Shown piece by piece: positions 6,961-15,993 of a stretch of 64,000 nucleotides of DNA. The stretch's first letter is position 1; every line of letters begins with the position of its first letter. Both the position numbers and the translations under genes were made by a program. The notes under the pieces were generated by a model. The model was not told where the DNA came from. It searched no databases and saw only the letters and a list, made by a program, of their open reading frames with translations. The DNA comes from JAFLUQ01 sp964537995 (lineage in GTDB: Bacteria > Bacillota > Clostridia > UMGS1883). The stretch lies in contig CAZICW010000002.1 in the NCBI GenBank assembly GCA_964537995.1, positions 1 to 64,000 of the forward strand. Reading direction: 5' to 3'.

Positions 6961-9210
6961 TTAAATTATGACAATTTCTCCGTCCTTTACAGTTGCCTTC
7001 AGCTTGCTTCGGCGTTCGCCGCGTATCACAATATCGGCAAGCTTATCCTGCAAATTTTTCACGATTGCCCTTGAGAGCGGTCTTGCGCCGAATTTTTCAT
7101 CGCTGCCGCGTTCCAGAAGAAGCTCCTTCGCTTCGGGAGAAACCTCCAAGCTCATGCCCTTTTCCTCCAGCATATCGTTCAAATCTCCGAGCATAAGCTC
7201 CAGAATTTGCATAAGCTCTTCCTTTTTCAGGCTGTCGAAAACTATTATTTCGTCGATTCTGTTCAAAAATTCCGGACGGAATTGTCTCTTCAGGGCATCA
7301 AGCAGCTTTTCCCTTCGGCGATCCGAATTTTCCGCGGCAAAGCCTATACCGCTGCTTTTCCAGTCGCTGCCGAGGTTTGAAGTCATTACTATTACGGTAT
7401 TTTCAAAGTTGATGACCTTTCCGTGGCTGTCGGTTACTCTGCCGTCATCGAGGATTTGCAAAAGCACATTGAGAACGTCGGGATGCGCCTTTTCAACCTC
7501 GTCAAAAAGCACTACGCTGTAAGGATGGCGGCGGATTTTCTCGGTGAGCTGTCCGGCATCGTCATAGCCGACATAGCCCGGAGGAGAACCGATAAGCTTT
7601 GCGACGGAATGCTTTTCCATATATTCCGACATATCCATTCTTATAAGGGCTTCCTCGCTGCCGAAAAGCTCAATCGCAAGCTGCTTGACAAGCTCTGTCT
7701 TGCCCACTCCGGTCGGTCCGACAAAGATAAAGCCCACCGGACGGCGTTTTTTGGAAAGCGCAGCACGGTTGCGGCGAATTGCGCGGCTTACCGCTTCAAC
7801 CGCTTTATTTTGCCCTATAATTCGTTTGTGAAGATTTTCTTCAAGAGAAAGCAGCCGCACGGTTTCTTCCTCGGTTATTTTCATGACGGGAATCTTGGTC
7901 CAGCTTTCAACGACACAGGCAATGTCATCAACGGTCAGATATACATCCTTAAGCTGCTTTTCCACGTTTTCGAGCTGATTTTCCAGCTCACATTCACGCG
8001 TGCGAAGCTGCGCGAGAGCTTCGTAATAGTCGTCGCTTCGCTCCTTTTCTTCCATTTCGGCAAGCTCCGACTTAAGGTTTCCGAGTTCGGTCTGCAGCTC
8101 CGACTTAACCGCAAGCGCGGCATTTTTCAGATTGCATCGGCTTCCGGCTTCGTCAATCAGGTCTATTGCCTTATCGGGAAGGAAACGGTCGGTTATGTAC
8201 CTTTCCGACATAACCGCGGCGGCACGGATAACCTCGTCGGTTATTTTCACAGTGTGGTAATTTTCGTAATAGTCCTTTATTCCCTTTATTATTTCCACGG
8301 TTTCATCAACAGAGGGTTCTTCCACCGTTATGGGCTGGAAACGGCGTTCGAGCGCGGAATCGGGTTCAATATATTTTCTGTACTCGTCCGGCGTAGTTGC
8401 GCCTATGACCTGAATATCTCCGCGCGCGAGAGAGGGCTTGAGGATATTTCCGGCGTTCATCGCGCCCTCGGCACTGCCCGCGCCGACGATATTGTGCAGC
8501 TCGTCAATCACCATTATGACGTTTTTGCGGGACGCCGCCTCGTCGATTATCGCCTTAAGTCTCGCTTCAAACTGCCCCCGATACTGAGTTCCAGCGACTA
8601 TCGCCGCAAAATCCACAAGGTAAACCTCCTTATTCCGCAGCTTTACGGGGACGTTTCCTTCGACTATTTTTTTTGCGAAGCCTTCGGCAATCGCCGTTTT
8701 CCCGACGCCCGGCTCGCCGAGCAGAACAGGATTGTTCTTGCGGCGGCGATTCAAAATCTGGGAAAGTCTTTCTATCTCGTTTTCGCGTCCTATGACACGG
8801 TCAACTCCGCCTTCACGCGCTTTCGCGGTAAGGTTTGTGCCGTAAACCTCCAGCAGCGATTTTTTTTGCTGCTTTGCGGCTTTTTCTTTGTTTTTTCCGT
8901 TTTTGTCACTCTTATTATTTTTTTCGGAGGAGGAACTGTCTCCGCCCCACATTTCGGAAATTCCATTGATTATATTGGAAAAAAACGGGTCGTCTCCGTT
9001 CTCCGCGTCATTGGCAAGGCTGTTCATCTGCTCGGTGATATTTTCCATGGTTTCCGGCGAAAAATCCGCTCCTCCCGCAAGCTGCTGAAGCGGATTTATT
9101 CCAAGCTCGCGCGCGCACGGAATACACAGCCCTTCGCTGACTTTTTTCTGTCCGTCCATTCTGGTTATGAACAAAACGGCTATATTTTTTTTGCATCTGG
9201 TGCAAAGCAT
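6961..9210 (-). CDS. clpE: ClpE-like Hsp100 unfoldase (Clp protease ATP-binding subunit)
   Basis: An ATP-driven unfoldase expected to feed ClpP. Positions below count from the ATG at 9219. A zinc finger with Cys6, 9, 32 and 35 replaces the ClpC N-domain, as in ClpE. Then come two AAA+ modules: Walker A GEPGVGKT (168-175) with Walker B ending IDE at 238-240, and Walker A GPTGVGKT (501-508) with LFDEVEKAHP near 571-580. A middle coiled coil with LTRE-like charged heptads lies at about 370-430. IGF at 625-627 sits where the ClpP-docking loop is found. I prefer the ATG at 9210, which has AGAGGAG at 9 bases; the ATG at 9219 touches the ribosome site. Upstream gene of the sigma/anti-sigma group. 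Confidence 0.9.
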   Translation of the reverse strand: MLCTRCKKNIAVLFITRMDGQKKVSEGLCIPCARELGINPLQQLAGGADFSPETMENITEQMNSLANDAENGDDPFFSNIINGISEMWGGDSSSSEKNNKSDKNGKNKEKAAKQQKKSLLEVYGTNLTAKAREGGVDRVIGRENEIERLSQILNRRRKNNPVLLGEPGVGKTAIAEGFAKKIVEGNVPVKLRNKEVYLVDFAAIVAGTQYRGQFEARLKAIIDEAASRKNVIMVIDELHNIVGAGSAEGAMNAGNILKPSLARGDIQVIGATTPDEYRKYIEPDSALERRFQPITVEEPSVDETVEIIKGIKDYYENYHTVKITDEVIRAAAVMSERYITDRFLPDKAIDLIDEAGSRCNLKNAALAVKSELQTELGNLKSELAEMEEKERSDDYYEALAQLRTRECELENQLENVEKQLKDVYLTVDDIACVVESWTKIPVMKITEEETVRLLSLEENLHKRIIGQNKAVEAVSRAIRRNRAALSKKRRPVGFIFVGPTGVGKTELVKQLAIELFGSEEALIRMDMSEYMEKHSVAKLIGSPPGYVGYDDAGQLTEKIRRHPYSVVLFDEVEKAHPDVLNVLLQILDDGRVTDSHGKVINFENTVIVMTSNLGSDWKSSGIGFAAENSDRRREKLLDALKRQFRPEFLNRIDEIIVFDSLKKEELMQILELMLGDLNDMLEEKGMSLEVSPEAKELLLERGSDEKFGARPLSRAIVKNLQDKLADIVIRGERRSKLKATVKDGEIVII

Positions 9211-9258
9211 AATGTGCATCTCCTCTAAGCCTACTTAAATGTACGGTTTCAATCTGTT

Positions 9259-9286
9259 ATTATATCAAATTACAATTTAAATGTAA
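9259..9286 (-). promoter_or_regulatory. Promoter of clpE-like gene
   Basis: On the minus strand TTACAT (9281-9286), 16-base spacer and TATAAT (9259-9264), about 40 bases before the start codon. I see no clear CtsR operator (tandem GGTCAAA) around it. Confidence 0.6.
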
Positions 9287-9289
9287 ATA

Positions 9290-9560
9290 TCTAAATCCAA
9301 AAATTTAAAATTTAAAAACAATTCCTTTTATTCCGTGTTCAAAATTTCATTTTTCTTGCTTTTTATCTTGATAGTTTTTACACGTTTTTTGCTTAAATGC
9401 TTAAATTCGCCTGTCAAGATATTGAAAGTCTCGGCATTTTAGAGGCACAATATCTGTGCGAATTTTATAAAACATTATATTTGCAATCAAAAATGATATG
9501 TTTTTTGCGGAATTTCCACAGGAAATTATTTTCCAATTAATCGTATGCCCGCACAAAATC
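9290..9560. other. AT-rich intergenic region between divergent genes
   Basis: Very AT-rich and without a gene. It contains one separated inverted repeat, AGATATTG (9417-9424) and CAATATCT (9448-9455), that could form a hairpin or bind a dimeric regulator. Nothing else stands out. Confidence 0.5.
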
Positions 9561-9563
9561 ATC

Positions 9564-9592
9564 TTGCATTTACAAAAAACCGATGATATAAT
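9564..9592 (+). promoter_or_regulatory. Promoter of the small DUF6514-like gene
   Basis: TTGCAT (9564-9569), 17-base spacer, TATAAT (9587-9592). It is 38 bases before the start codon, leaving a short leader with a GGAGGAGG ribosome site. Confidence 0.75.
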
Positions 9593-9630
9593 TCAGTCGC
9601 AAACAATATTATACCGGAGGAGGAAATGCG

Positions 9631-9888
9631 ATGCGCAAAAGGGAAAAAGGGCTGTCGTACAAATACGAAGTTTTATCCGAAGCCGTTCAAACCGACGAGG
9701 GCTGTTTTGAGGTTTACGGGATAAAAGCCGAAATGTACGAGGACGGACGGCTTGAATGCGAAAGTCGGGTAAGCGACATCTTTTGCAGCCGCGAGGAGGC
9801 GGAGGAATTTGCCGCTCTGCTGCGCGAATGCGGTCTTGACCCGTGTAATTTGCAGGAGGTTGCCGAGGATTGGCTTCAAAGGCAATGA
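9631..9888 (+). CDS. Small conserved protein, DUF6514-like
   Basis: An 85-residue soluble, acidic protein of unknown function. The pattern of an N-terminal YKYEVLSEAV strand, VYGIKAEMYED, and a C-terminal LQEVAEDWLQRQ helix resembles DUF6514 proteins of Clostridia. It has its own near-consensus promoter, a strong GGAGGAGG ribosome site and a hairpin terminator, so it is a real single-gene unit. Two other features are four cysteines and no signal peptide. The family assignment is from memory of the pattern and is only moderately sure. Confidence 0.75.
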   Translation: MRKREKGLSYKYEVLSEAVQTDEGCFEVYGIKAEMYEDGRLECESRVSDIFCSREEAEEFAALLRECGLDPCNLQEVAEDWLQRQ

Positions 9889-9895
9889 AATTAGG

Positions 9896-9920
9896 CTGCG
9901 CGGCAAAGTTTGCCGCGCAG
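9896..9920 (+). terminator. Hairpin after the small gene
   Basis: CTGCGCGGCAAA pairs with TTTGCCGCGCAG as a near-continuous 12-base palindrome. It is followed by TCCCGTTTTCCC, a weak T-rich tail. Confidence 0.65.
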
Positions 9921-10003
9921 TCCCGTTTTCCCTTCAACTCCACAGGCGCTTTTATTTAATTTGTTGGCAAACACGATTTTGAAAAATATTCCGTTTCAAA
10001 ACA

Positions 10004-10035
10004 GGCAGATGCAAACCCAAGGATTTGCACCTGCC
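10004..10035 (-). terminator. Hairpin after the large secreted protein gene
   Basis: GGCAGATGCAAA and TTTGCACCTGCC form a 12-base stem with one mismatch, about 60 bases beyond the minus-strand stop codon, followed on that strand by TGTTTTG. Confidence 0.55.
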
Positions 10036-10097
10036 CATTCTTAAGACCTGTTGATTTTAAAATTACGCTCGGCGCAATTTTCGGCGCTTTGCGAAAA

Positions 10098-13000
10098 TTA
10101 TTCCGCTTCTTCGATATATACTCGCCTTGCGTCGTTATTCCAGTCTACCTCACAGCCGAAGCTTTCCGCAACCGCTCTGACGGGAACCATTGTTCTTTCG
10201 TTTATAATCTGAGCGGGAGTATCCAGCTCTTTGGCTTCGCCGTTGACATAAATTTCGTTTGAGCCGATTGTAAGGCTGATTTCCGTGTCTCCTCTTACAG
10301 CCGTAACCGTGCTTGTGTCACCGTTCCAATTCACCTCCGCGCCCATTGCTTCAAATATTGCGCGGAGCGGAACCATGGTTCTGCCGTCCACAATTACGGG
10401 TTCCTGACCGTAAGGCTCAAAATCAATGTTGTTCTTTTCGTAGCCGACAAGAATTTCATCGGTAAATTCGTAAATTTCGTCAACATAGCCCTCGGGCTTA
10501 CCGTAGATTGCCAGCTCAAGAGGCTTGCCGCCCCAAAGCGCGGACGAGCCGCCCGCCTGAAGATTTTTAACGTCCGTAACGGTCGCTTTGACATATCTGT
10601 AGGGAGTTGTGTCGTCAACCCAGCCCACTCTGAACGCCGGATCGTCATAGTCGTCGCCGGTTTGGTCGGAGATAAGCGTCCAGTTAACCATATCATTGCT
10701 GCCGTAAGCCTTATAGTACGATGCGCAGGCAGAGCCGATATACAAATCACTTGTAAGGTTAACTTCGGTAATAACCGTAGGAACTTCAAGGTCAACAATT
10801 ATATCGTAGGGCAGAGCCGTCACTTCGGCAGTGGGAGAACGCTGAAGCTGCACATTATCGGTCAGCTCGGGATATTCAACTCCGTTGATTGTCGCCTTCT
10901 TGCCGAGCGACACATACTCGCCCGACTGCACGGCTATCGCGCCCCAATAGGGGTGGTATTCCATTCTGTAGCACCAGCCGCCCGTGGCAACGCCGTTATT
11001 GATTGCCATATGCCAGAAGCGCTGATAATTATTCTTTCTCCAGCCGCCGCTCTGACCCCAGTTGTAGCCGTGGCCGCGCCACACAACTCTGCCGGAATCG
11101 CTGCCGTAGCCCCAAACGCCGTTTGCCTGTGTGCCGAAGGTTCCGGCATTGGCGATTTCACGCAGCGGACTCCACGGCTCATCGAGAGCCGCCGCGCTTG
11201 CGTATCTCGCCTGACTTACAAACCAGCCGTTTGCCGTAGAGGTGTAAACATAGTACGCATTTCCGTCATGGAAAACGGACGGAGACTCCTGATGCTGTCC
11301 CTTCAGGATTACGTTCATAACCTTTTCCGGCTTTATCCAATCGTCGTCAAGCTTGATTATAAGCATATCCTGATTCATATTTGTCGCGCTGAAGGTATAA
11401 AGATTTCCGCCATCGACAAAGCGCACCATATCTCTTGAATCGTAACCGAACGGGCGACCTATGTAATAACCGGAAAGCTGATTGCCGGCGGGATTTTCAA
11501 TTTTTTCGTACTGCTCGGAGGGATTGTCGATCGCAACAAGCTTGCCTCCGGCGACCGTAACTCCGTATGGGGCGACATCCGCCGCTTCCCTGCCGGGCTT
11601 GAATGTCGCAAAGAAGAGCTTTGCCGCGCCGTAGCCGCTTGTACCCTCGGCGTGCGCCGAGAAAGATATTGTTTCTCCGTCGCTGTGAAGCCCGTTCTGC
11701 GCGCCTTCAAGTCTCATATCGACGAAGATGGGATAAACCATTGTGTATTCATCGGGCCAATTTATTCCGTCGTCGCTCTCCATATAGCGAATCGAGGTTA
11801 CGGAGCAGGTATTGTCCCAAATTGTCGGATCATAGCCCGCGGCGGCAAATTCGTCGCGGGTAACGCCCTGAGTTTTAACCTTGTAATATTTGCCGTTGAT
11901 ATTATAGCCGCTCGGAGAAGGCTCGCTTTCAATAAGCTGAGTGTATCCTCCGTTTACGTTGTCGTCGTATCCCGTAATATCGTCGAGATTTACGGCAAAG
12001 GTTGTAACCGTATTGGTCGTACCCTCGTCAAGCAAGCCGTTGTCGTCATATGCCTTGACGGTATAGCTGTAGTTTTTGTTTACCTCAAGATTATACTCGT
12101 CCAAGCAGTCGCCGGTAACAGTGCCGACAAGCACGTCTCCCCTGTATACCTCATACCTTGTCGCGCCCGAGTAAAGCGGCCAGCCGATTTTTATATTGTT
12201 GACCGTATTTTCGCCCTCAATGCGGAACTCGGCGGCAGTCGCCGCCCACTTTTTGCTGTAAACATAGGCTTCGGCGATGTCGCTGGCGGTGCCGTCGTCA
12301 TATATTACGCGCGACTTTATCTGAACCGTGCCGTCAGCATGGAAGGGTTCGGTGTATACGTTGCTTTCGGTTGTGGGGTCGCTTCCGTCGGTCGTATAGT
12401 AAATTACGCCGCCCTCGGCGGGGTGAGTCATGGATATGGGTTCATAGGTATCGACGGGATTGGCTTCGCTGCCGCCGGAAACGCTCATCGATGGAGCCTG
12501 CGTAAGAATGGCGTTGCGCGCGAAATCCTTTGTCGCGTCGGCATATTCCTTGACCTGCTCCGCTGTAATTATTCCATCAATGAATCTAAGGTCGCGATAG
12601 CAGGAATCGACATTGATTGCCGTGGAGCTTGTAGCGCGGTTAAGCCGAAGCACGTCGCTGCCGATTTCGTCCGCTCCTATGCCGTTCGCGGGAGTTTCGG
12701 CGACCTTTTCGCCGTCAACGTAAACCGTAAGATTGGCGTTTGCGTCAAGGGCTATGGCGTAGCTGTGCCATATATCCGCCGACGGACGGGCGAAAGCCGC
12801 GACAACCGCGTCTTTTCCGTCCTGCACAAGGACAACCGCAGACGTATTGTCCGCATAGTAATAGCGAAGCGTTATACAGTTCTTTGAATAGTCGGAGCTG
12901 CCGAAAAGAAATATTGTCCTCTTGTCGGCCTCATCCGACGATGGCGTTCTGGATTGAGTTTGGTCAACCTTCACGCTGAAAGCGAAGGAAATACGGTCGC

Positions 13001-13280
13001 CGGTAACCTTCTTTCCGGTATAGTCGGAAACAAGATGTCCGGTATTGTCCGGATTGCCCGCGCCGCTGTTGCGGTGGAGCGACAGATACTGCTTTTCCAC
13101 AATCGCGTTTCCGTCCGACGGCGGAGTAAGCACAGCGCCCGTGATAACGTCGCTGAACTGATAATCTCCGTACAGCGGGAAATAAGCGACTACATTAGAC
13201 TGCTCCTCGGCAAAAGCAATGCTGCCCATTGCGCCTAAAACAAGGAGCGCGGATAAAAGAATCGATACAAGCCTTTTCAT
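10098..13280 (-). CDS. Secreted multidomain GH43-like glycan-active protein with CuAO-N-type C-terminus
   Basis: A 1060-residue exported protein. In order: signal peptide (1-24, ending SIAFA), LamG/concanavalin-like sandwich (about 65-245), chitobiase-type domain (about 265-345, YYTTDGSDPTTES), fibronectin-III-like segment (about 347-425), then a five-blade-propeller-like region (about 440-800). That region has GH43-style motifs SRDMVRFVDGG, QESPSVFHDGNAYYVYTST and FGTQANGV. An F5/8-type (CBM32-like) sandwich covers about 815-935, and two copies of the copper-amine-oxidase-N motif (RTMVPLRAIFEAMGAEVNW, RTMVPVRAVAESFGCEVDW) end it. The likely role is binding and cleaving host or plant glycans outside the cell; the substrate is unknown and the catalytic acids were not confirmed. 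It follows galE by 24 bases, and co-transcription is likely. Confidence 0.85.
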   Translation of the reverse strand: MKRLVSILLSALLVLGAMGSIAFAEEQSNVVAYFPLYGDYQFSDVITGAVLTPPSDGNAIVEKQYLSLHRNSGAGNPDNTGHLVSDYTGKKVTGDRISFAFSVKVDQTQSRTPSSDEADKRTIFLFGSSDYSKNCITLRYYYADNTSAVVLVQDGKDAVVAAFARPSADIWHSYAIALDANANLTVYVDGEKVAETPANGIGADEIGSDVLRLNRATSSTAINVDSCYRDLRFIDGIITAEQVKEYADATKDFARNAILTQAPSMSVSGGSEANPVDTYEPISMTHPAEGGVIYYTTDGSDPTTESNVYTEPFHADGTVQIKSRVIYDDGTASDIAEAYVYSKKWAATAAEFRIEGENTVNNIKIGWPLYSGATRYEVYRGDVLVGTVTGDCLDEYNLEVNKNYSYTVKAYDDNGLLDEGTTNTVTTFAVNLDDITGYDDNVNGGYTQLIESEPSPSGYNINGKYYKVKTQGVTRDEFAAAGYDPTIWDNTCSVTSIRYMESDDGINWPDEYTMVYPIFVDMRLEGAQNGLHSDGETISFSAHAEGTSGYGAAKLFFATFKPGREAADVAPYGVTVAGGKLVAIDNPSEQYEKIENPAGNQLSGYYIGRPFGYDSRDMVRFVDGGNLYTFSATNMNQDMLIIKLDDDWIKPEKVMNVILKGQHQESPSVFHDGNAYYVYTSTANGWFVSQARYASAAALDEPWSPLREIANAGTFGTQANGVWGYGSDSGRVVWRGHGYNWGQSGGWRKNNYQRFWHMAINNGVATGGWCYRMEYHPYWGAIAVQSGEYVSLGKKATINGVEYPELTDNVQLQRSPTAEVTALPYDIIVDLEVPTVITEVNLTSDLYIGSACASYYKAYGSNDMVNWTLISDQTGDDYDDPAFRVGWVDDTTPYRYVKATVTDVKNLQAGGSSALWGGKPLELAIYGKPEGYVDEIYEFTDEILVGYEKNNIDFEPYGQEPVIVDGRTMVPLRAIFEAMGAEVNWNGDTSTVTAVRGDTEISLTIGSNEIYVNGEAKELDTPAQIINERTMVPVRAVAESFGCEVDWNNDARRVYIEEAE

Positions 13281-13304
13281 TTTTTTCCTCCTTTATATTA
13301 TCGG

Positions 13305-14321
13305 TCAGTCAAGACCGTTGGGATTGTTTTTTTGCCACTTCCATGTGTCGCGGCACATATCCTCGATTGTCTTTTCGGCTTTCCAGCCAAGACCCTCAAG
13401 AGCCTTTTTGGGATCGGCATAGCACTGAGGAACGTCGCCCGCGCGGCGGGGCTGAATTTCATATGGAAGGTCAATTTCGTTAACCTTCATAAAGCTGTTC
13501 ACAATGTCAAGCACACTGTATCCCACGCCCGTACCGAGATTGAACGGCTCGGCGCCCTTGTGCGCCGCGGCGTACTCGATTGCTTTTGCGTGACCCTTCG
13601 CAAGGTCTACAACGTGTATGTAGTCGCGCACGCAGGTGCCGTCGGGGGTGGGATAGTCATTGCCGAAAATTCCGAGCTTCGGCAGCTTTCCGATTGCCAC
13701 CTGAGAAATGTACGGCATAAGATTGTTCGGGATTCCGTTCGGATCTTCTCCGATGCGTCCGCTTTCGTGCGCGCCGATAGGATTGAAATAGCGCAGAAGC
13801 ACAACGCTCAGGTTGGGATTCGCGGCGCAGGCGTCGCGCAGTATCTGCTCCGACATAATTTTTGTCCAGCCGTAGGGACTGCTGGTTTTGTATGCGGGCA
13901 TATCCTCGGTCAGCGGAACGGTTTCGGGTACGCCGTACACCGTCGCCGACGAGCTGAATACAAAATTGTTGACGCCGTACTTCTCCATAACTTCCAGAAG
14001 AGTTATTGTAGAGTCGAGGTTATTGCGGTAGTAACGCAGAGGAATTTTGCAGCTCTCTCCGACAGCCTTCAAGCCCGCGAAATGGATTATGCAGTCAATC
14101 TCATTTTCCGAAAAAATCTTATCCATCGCGGCATAGTCCGTGGCGTCGGCTTCATAGAATTTAAAGTCCTTTCCGCTTATTTCGCGTATTCTGTTGAGCG
14201 CTTCGGGCTTGGAATTGGAGTAATTATCCACAATAATTACCTCATGGTCGAGAGCCAGCAGCTCAATACAGGTGTGGGAGCCGATATATCCGGCGCCTCC
14301 GGTCAGTAAAACCTTCATCAT
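13305..14321 (-). CDS. galE: UDP-glucose 4-epimerase
   Basis: Interconverts UDP-glucose and UDP-galactose with bound NAD in the cytoplasm, for galactose use or glycan precursors. The N-terminus has the Rossmann motif TGGAGYIGSH, followed by the SSSATVYG segment and the catalytic YGWTK (YxxxK), and the C-terminal substrate loop. About 338 residues is normal for GalE. Four in-frame ATGs are available (14336, 14324, 14321, 14318); the ribosome site AAAGGAAG makes 14321 or 14318 most likely. It heads a two-gene unit with the secreted GH43-like protein, so it may process galactose released outside the cell. Confidence 0.95.
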   Translation of the reverse strand: MMKVLLTGGAGYIGSHTCIELLALDHEVIIVDNYSNSKPEALNRIREISGKDFKFYEADATDYAAMDKIFSENEIDCIIHFAGLKAVGESCKIPLRYYRNNLDSTITLLEVMEKYGVNNFVFSSSATVYGVPETVPLTEDMPAYKTSSPYGWTKIMSEQILRDACAANPNLSVVLLRYFNPIGAHESGRIGEDPNGIPNNLMPYISQVAIGKLPKLGIFGNDYPTPDGTCVRDYIHVVDLAKGHAKAIEYAAAHKGAEPFNLGTGVGYSVLDIVNSFMKVNEIDLPYEIQPRRAGDVPQCYADPKKALEGLGWKAEKTIEDMCRDTWKWQKNNPNGLD

Positions 14322-14353
14322 CATACTTCCTTTCATTATTTGCTATCAATTAT

Positions 14354-14382
14354 ATTATACAACCGCCGAGCTGTTTTGTAAA
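14354..14382 (-). promoter_or_regulatory. Promoter of galE
   Basis: On the minus strand TTTACA (14377-14382), 17-base spacer and TATAAT (14354-14359), about 30 bases upstream of the start. Confidence 0.7.
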
Positions 14383-14421
14383 GTGCTTTTTTGTTTTTAT
14401 TTCCGCGGCGCTTTCTTATTT

Positions 14422-15855
14422 TTACACATTCAAATTCGCTTTCATGCCCAGAATGTCCTTATTCGCTTCAAGAATCGGCGCAATTACCGAAGCGATATAT
14501 TCCTCGGTCTGCTCCGGCGCGCGGCCGACATAATTTTCGGGCTTCAGAATCGATTCAAGCTCTTCGGCGTCAAGATTAAAGCTGCCGTCGGCAATTATAA
14601 GCTCTATGAGATTGTTCTTTCCGCCGTTGACCTTTACGTTCCTTCCCGCTTCCATCGAGAGCTGACGTATTTTTTCGTGCAGCTCCTGACGGTCCCCGCC
14701 GTTTTTTACGGCCTGCATCATAATATTTTCCGTTGCCATAAACGGAAGCTCGCTCATAATTCTCGCATTTATCACCTTGGGATAAACCACCATTCCGTCC
14801 GCAATGTTGATATAAATTTCCAGAATCGCGTCAACCGCGAGGAAGGCTTCGGCAATGCTTATACGCTTGTTCGCCGAATCGTCAAGAGTTCGTTCAAACC
14901 ACTGCGTCGAAGCCGTAATTGCGGGATTGAGCGCGTCCACAATAACGTATCGCGCAAGCGAGGATATTCTTTCGCTTCGCATGGGGTTTCGTTTATACGC
15001 CATTGCGGAAGAGCCTATCTGACTCTTTTCAAACGGCTCCTCGATTTCCTTAAGATGCTGGAGCAAACGAAGGTCGTTGCTGAATTTATATGCGCTCTGC
15101 GCAATTTGAGCAAGCACATTCAGAATCTGCATATCAAGCTTGCGTGCATAGGTTTGACCCGAAACGGGAAATACGGCATTATATCCCATCTTTTCGGCAA
15201 TTTTTCTGTCAAGCTCCTTGACTTTTTCATGGTCGCCGTCGAACAGCTCAAGGAAGCTCGCTTGAGTTCCCGTCGTACCCTTGCTGCCGAGCAGCTTTGC
15301 CTTGCCGAGGCGATAATCCACGTCCTCAAGATCCATGACAAGGTCGTTGAGCCATAAGGTTGCGCGCTTGCCGACGGTTGTGAGCTGCGCGGGCTGGAAA
15401 TGAGTGAAGCCGAGCGTCGGCATTGACTTATATTTCAGCGCGAACGCCGAAAGCTTGTCAATTACGTTTATAAGCTTGCGTCTCACAAGACGCAGTGCCT
15501 CCGTCATAACGATTATATCCGTGTTATCGCCGACATAACAGCTTGTCGCGCCGAGGTGTATGATTCCCTTTGCCTTCGGACATTGCACTCCATAGGCGTA
15601 TACATGGCTCATAACGTCGTGACGGACTTGCTTTTCACGCTCGATTGCGACCTCGTAATTAATATTGTCGGCATTTTGCTTCAATTCGTCAATCTGCTCT
15701 TCGGTTATCGGCAGCCCAAGCTCCCGTTCCGCTTCCGCAAGCGCAATCCACAGCTTTCTCCACGTTTTAAATTTCATGTCGTTTGAAAAAAGATACTGCA
15801 TTTCCTTGCTCGCATACCTTGTATTCAGGGGACTTTGATATACACTGTTATCCAT
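14422..15855 (-). CDS. purB: Adenylosuccinate lyase
   Basis: Catalyses two fumarate-releasing steps of purine synthesis (SAICAR to AICAR, adenylosuccinate to AMP). The 477-residue protein shows the fumarase/aspartase superfamily signature SSAMAYKRNPMRSERI around residues 280-295 and the TSCYVGDN and GFTHFQPAQ segments that line the active site. Length is typical of the clostridial form. It is transcribed alone: it has its own promoter and follows the PFOR terminator, and the start ATG at 15855 has a GGAGG-like site. No purine riboswitch is visible in its short leader. Confidence 0.96.
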   Translation of the reverse strand: MDNSVYQSPLNTRYASKEMQYLFSNDMKFKTWRKLWIALAEAERELGLPITEEQIDELKQNADNINYEVAIEREKQVRHDVMSHVYAYGVQCPKAKGIIHLGATSCYVGDNTDIIVMTEALRLVRRKLINVIDKLSAFALKYKSMPTLGFTHFQPAQLTTVGKRATLWLNDLVMDLEDVDYRLGKAKLLGSKGTTGTQASFLELFDGDHEKVKELDRKIAEKMGYNAVFPVSGQTYARKLDMQILNVLAQIAQSAYKFSNDLRLLQHLKEIEEPFEKSQIGSSAMAYKRNPMRSERISSLARYVIVDALNPAITASTQWFERTLDDSANKRISIAEAFLAVDAILEIYINIADGMVVYPKVINARIMSELPFMATENIMMQAVKNGGDRQELHEKIRQLSMEAGRNVKVNGGKNNLIELIIADGSFNLDAEELESILKPENYVGRAPEQTEEYIASVIAPILEANKDILGMKANLNV

Positions 15856-15885
15856 AAGCGTTACCTCCGCAATTAAGATACTTCC

Positions 15886-15914
15886 ATTTTAATATATTTT
15901 TGCCGAAAATTCAA
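15886..15914 (-). promoter_or_regulatory. Promoter of purB
   Basis: On the minus strand TTGAAT (15909-15914), 17-base spacer, TAAAAT (15886-15891), about 25 bases before the start codon. Confidence 0.6.
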
Positions 15915-15948
15915 GTGCATTTAAGAAAAAATCAACTTTTTCGGCGCG

Positions 15949-15980
15949 AAAAAAACGGGAGCCGTTCGAGGCTCCCGTTT
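15949..15980 (-). terminator. Intrinsic terminator of the PFOR gene
   Basis: AAACGGGAGCC pairs with GGCTCCCGTTT around GTTCGA, followed on the minus strand by seven T. It lies 14 bases past the PFOR stop codon. Confidence 0.9.
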
Positions 15981-15993
15981 ACCGTGTGTAATT

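Noticed and set aside
7423..9228. 601-codon open frame opposite the clpE-like gene
   Set aside because: It is the antisense shadow of the clpE coding frame; the clpE frame has all motifs and a ribosome site.
11652..12887. 411-codon antisense frame opposite the secreted GH43-like gene
   Set aside because: Shadow of the coding strand, with no family match and no ribosome site.
13305..14336. GalE start at ATG 14336
   Set aside because: This ATG precedes the ribosome site AAAGGAAG; the ATGs at 14321 and 14318 are correctly placed behind it.
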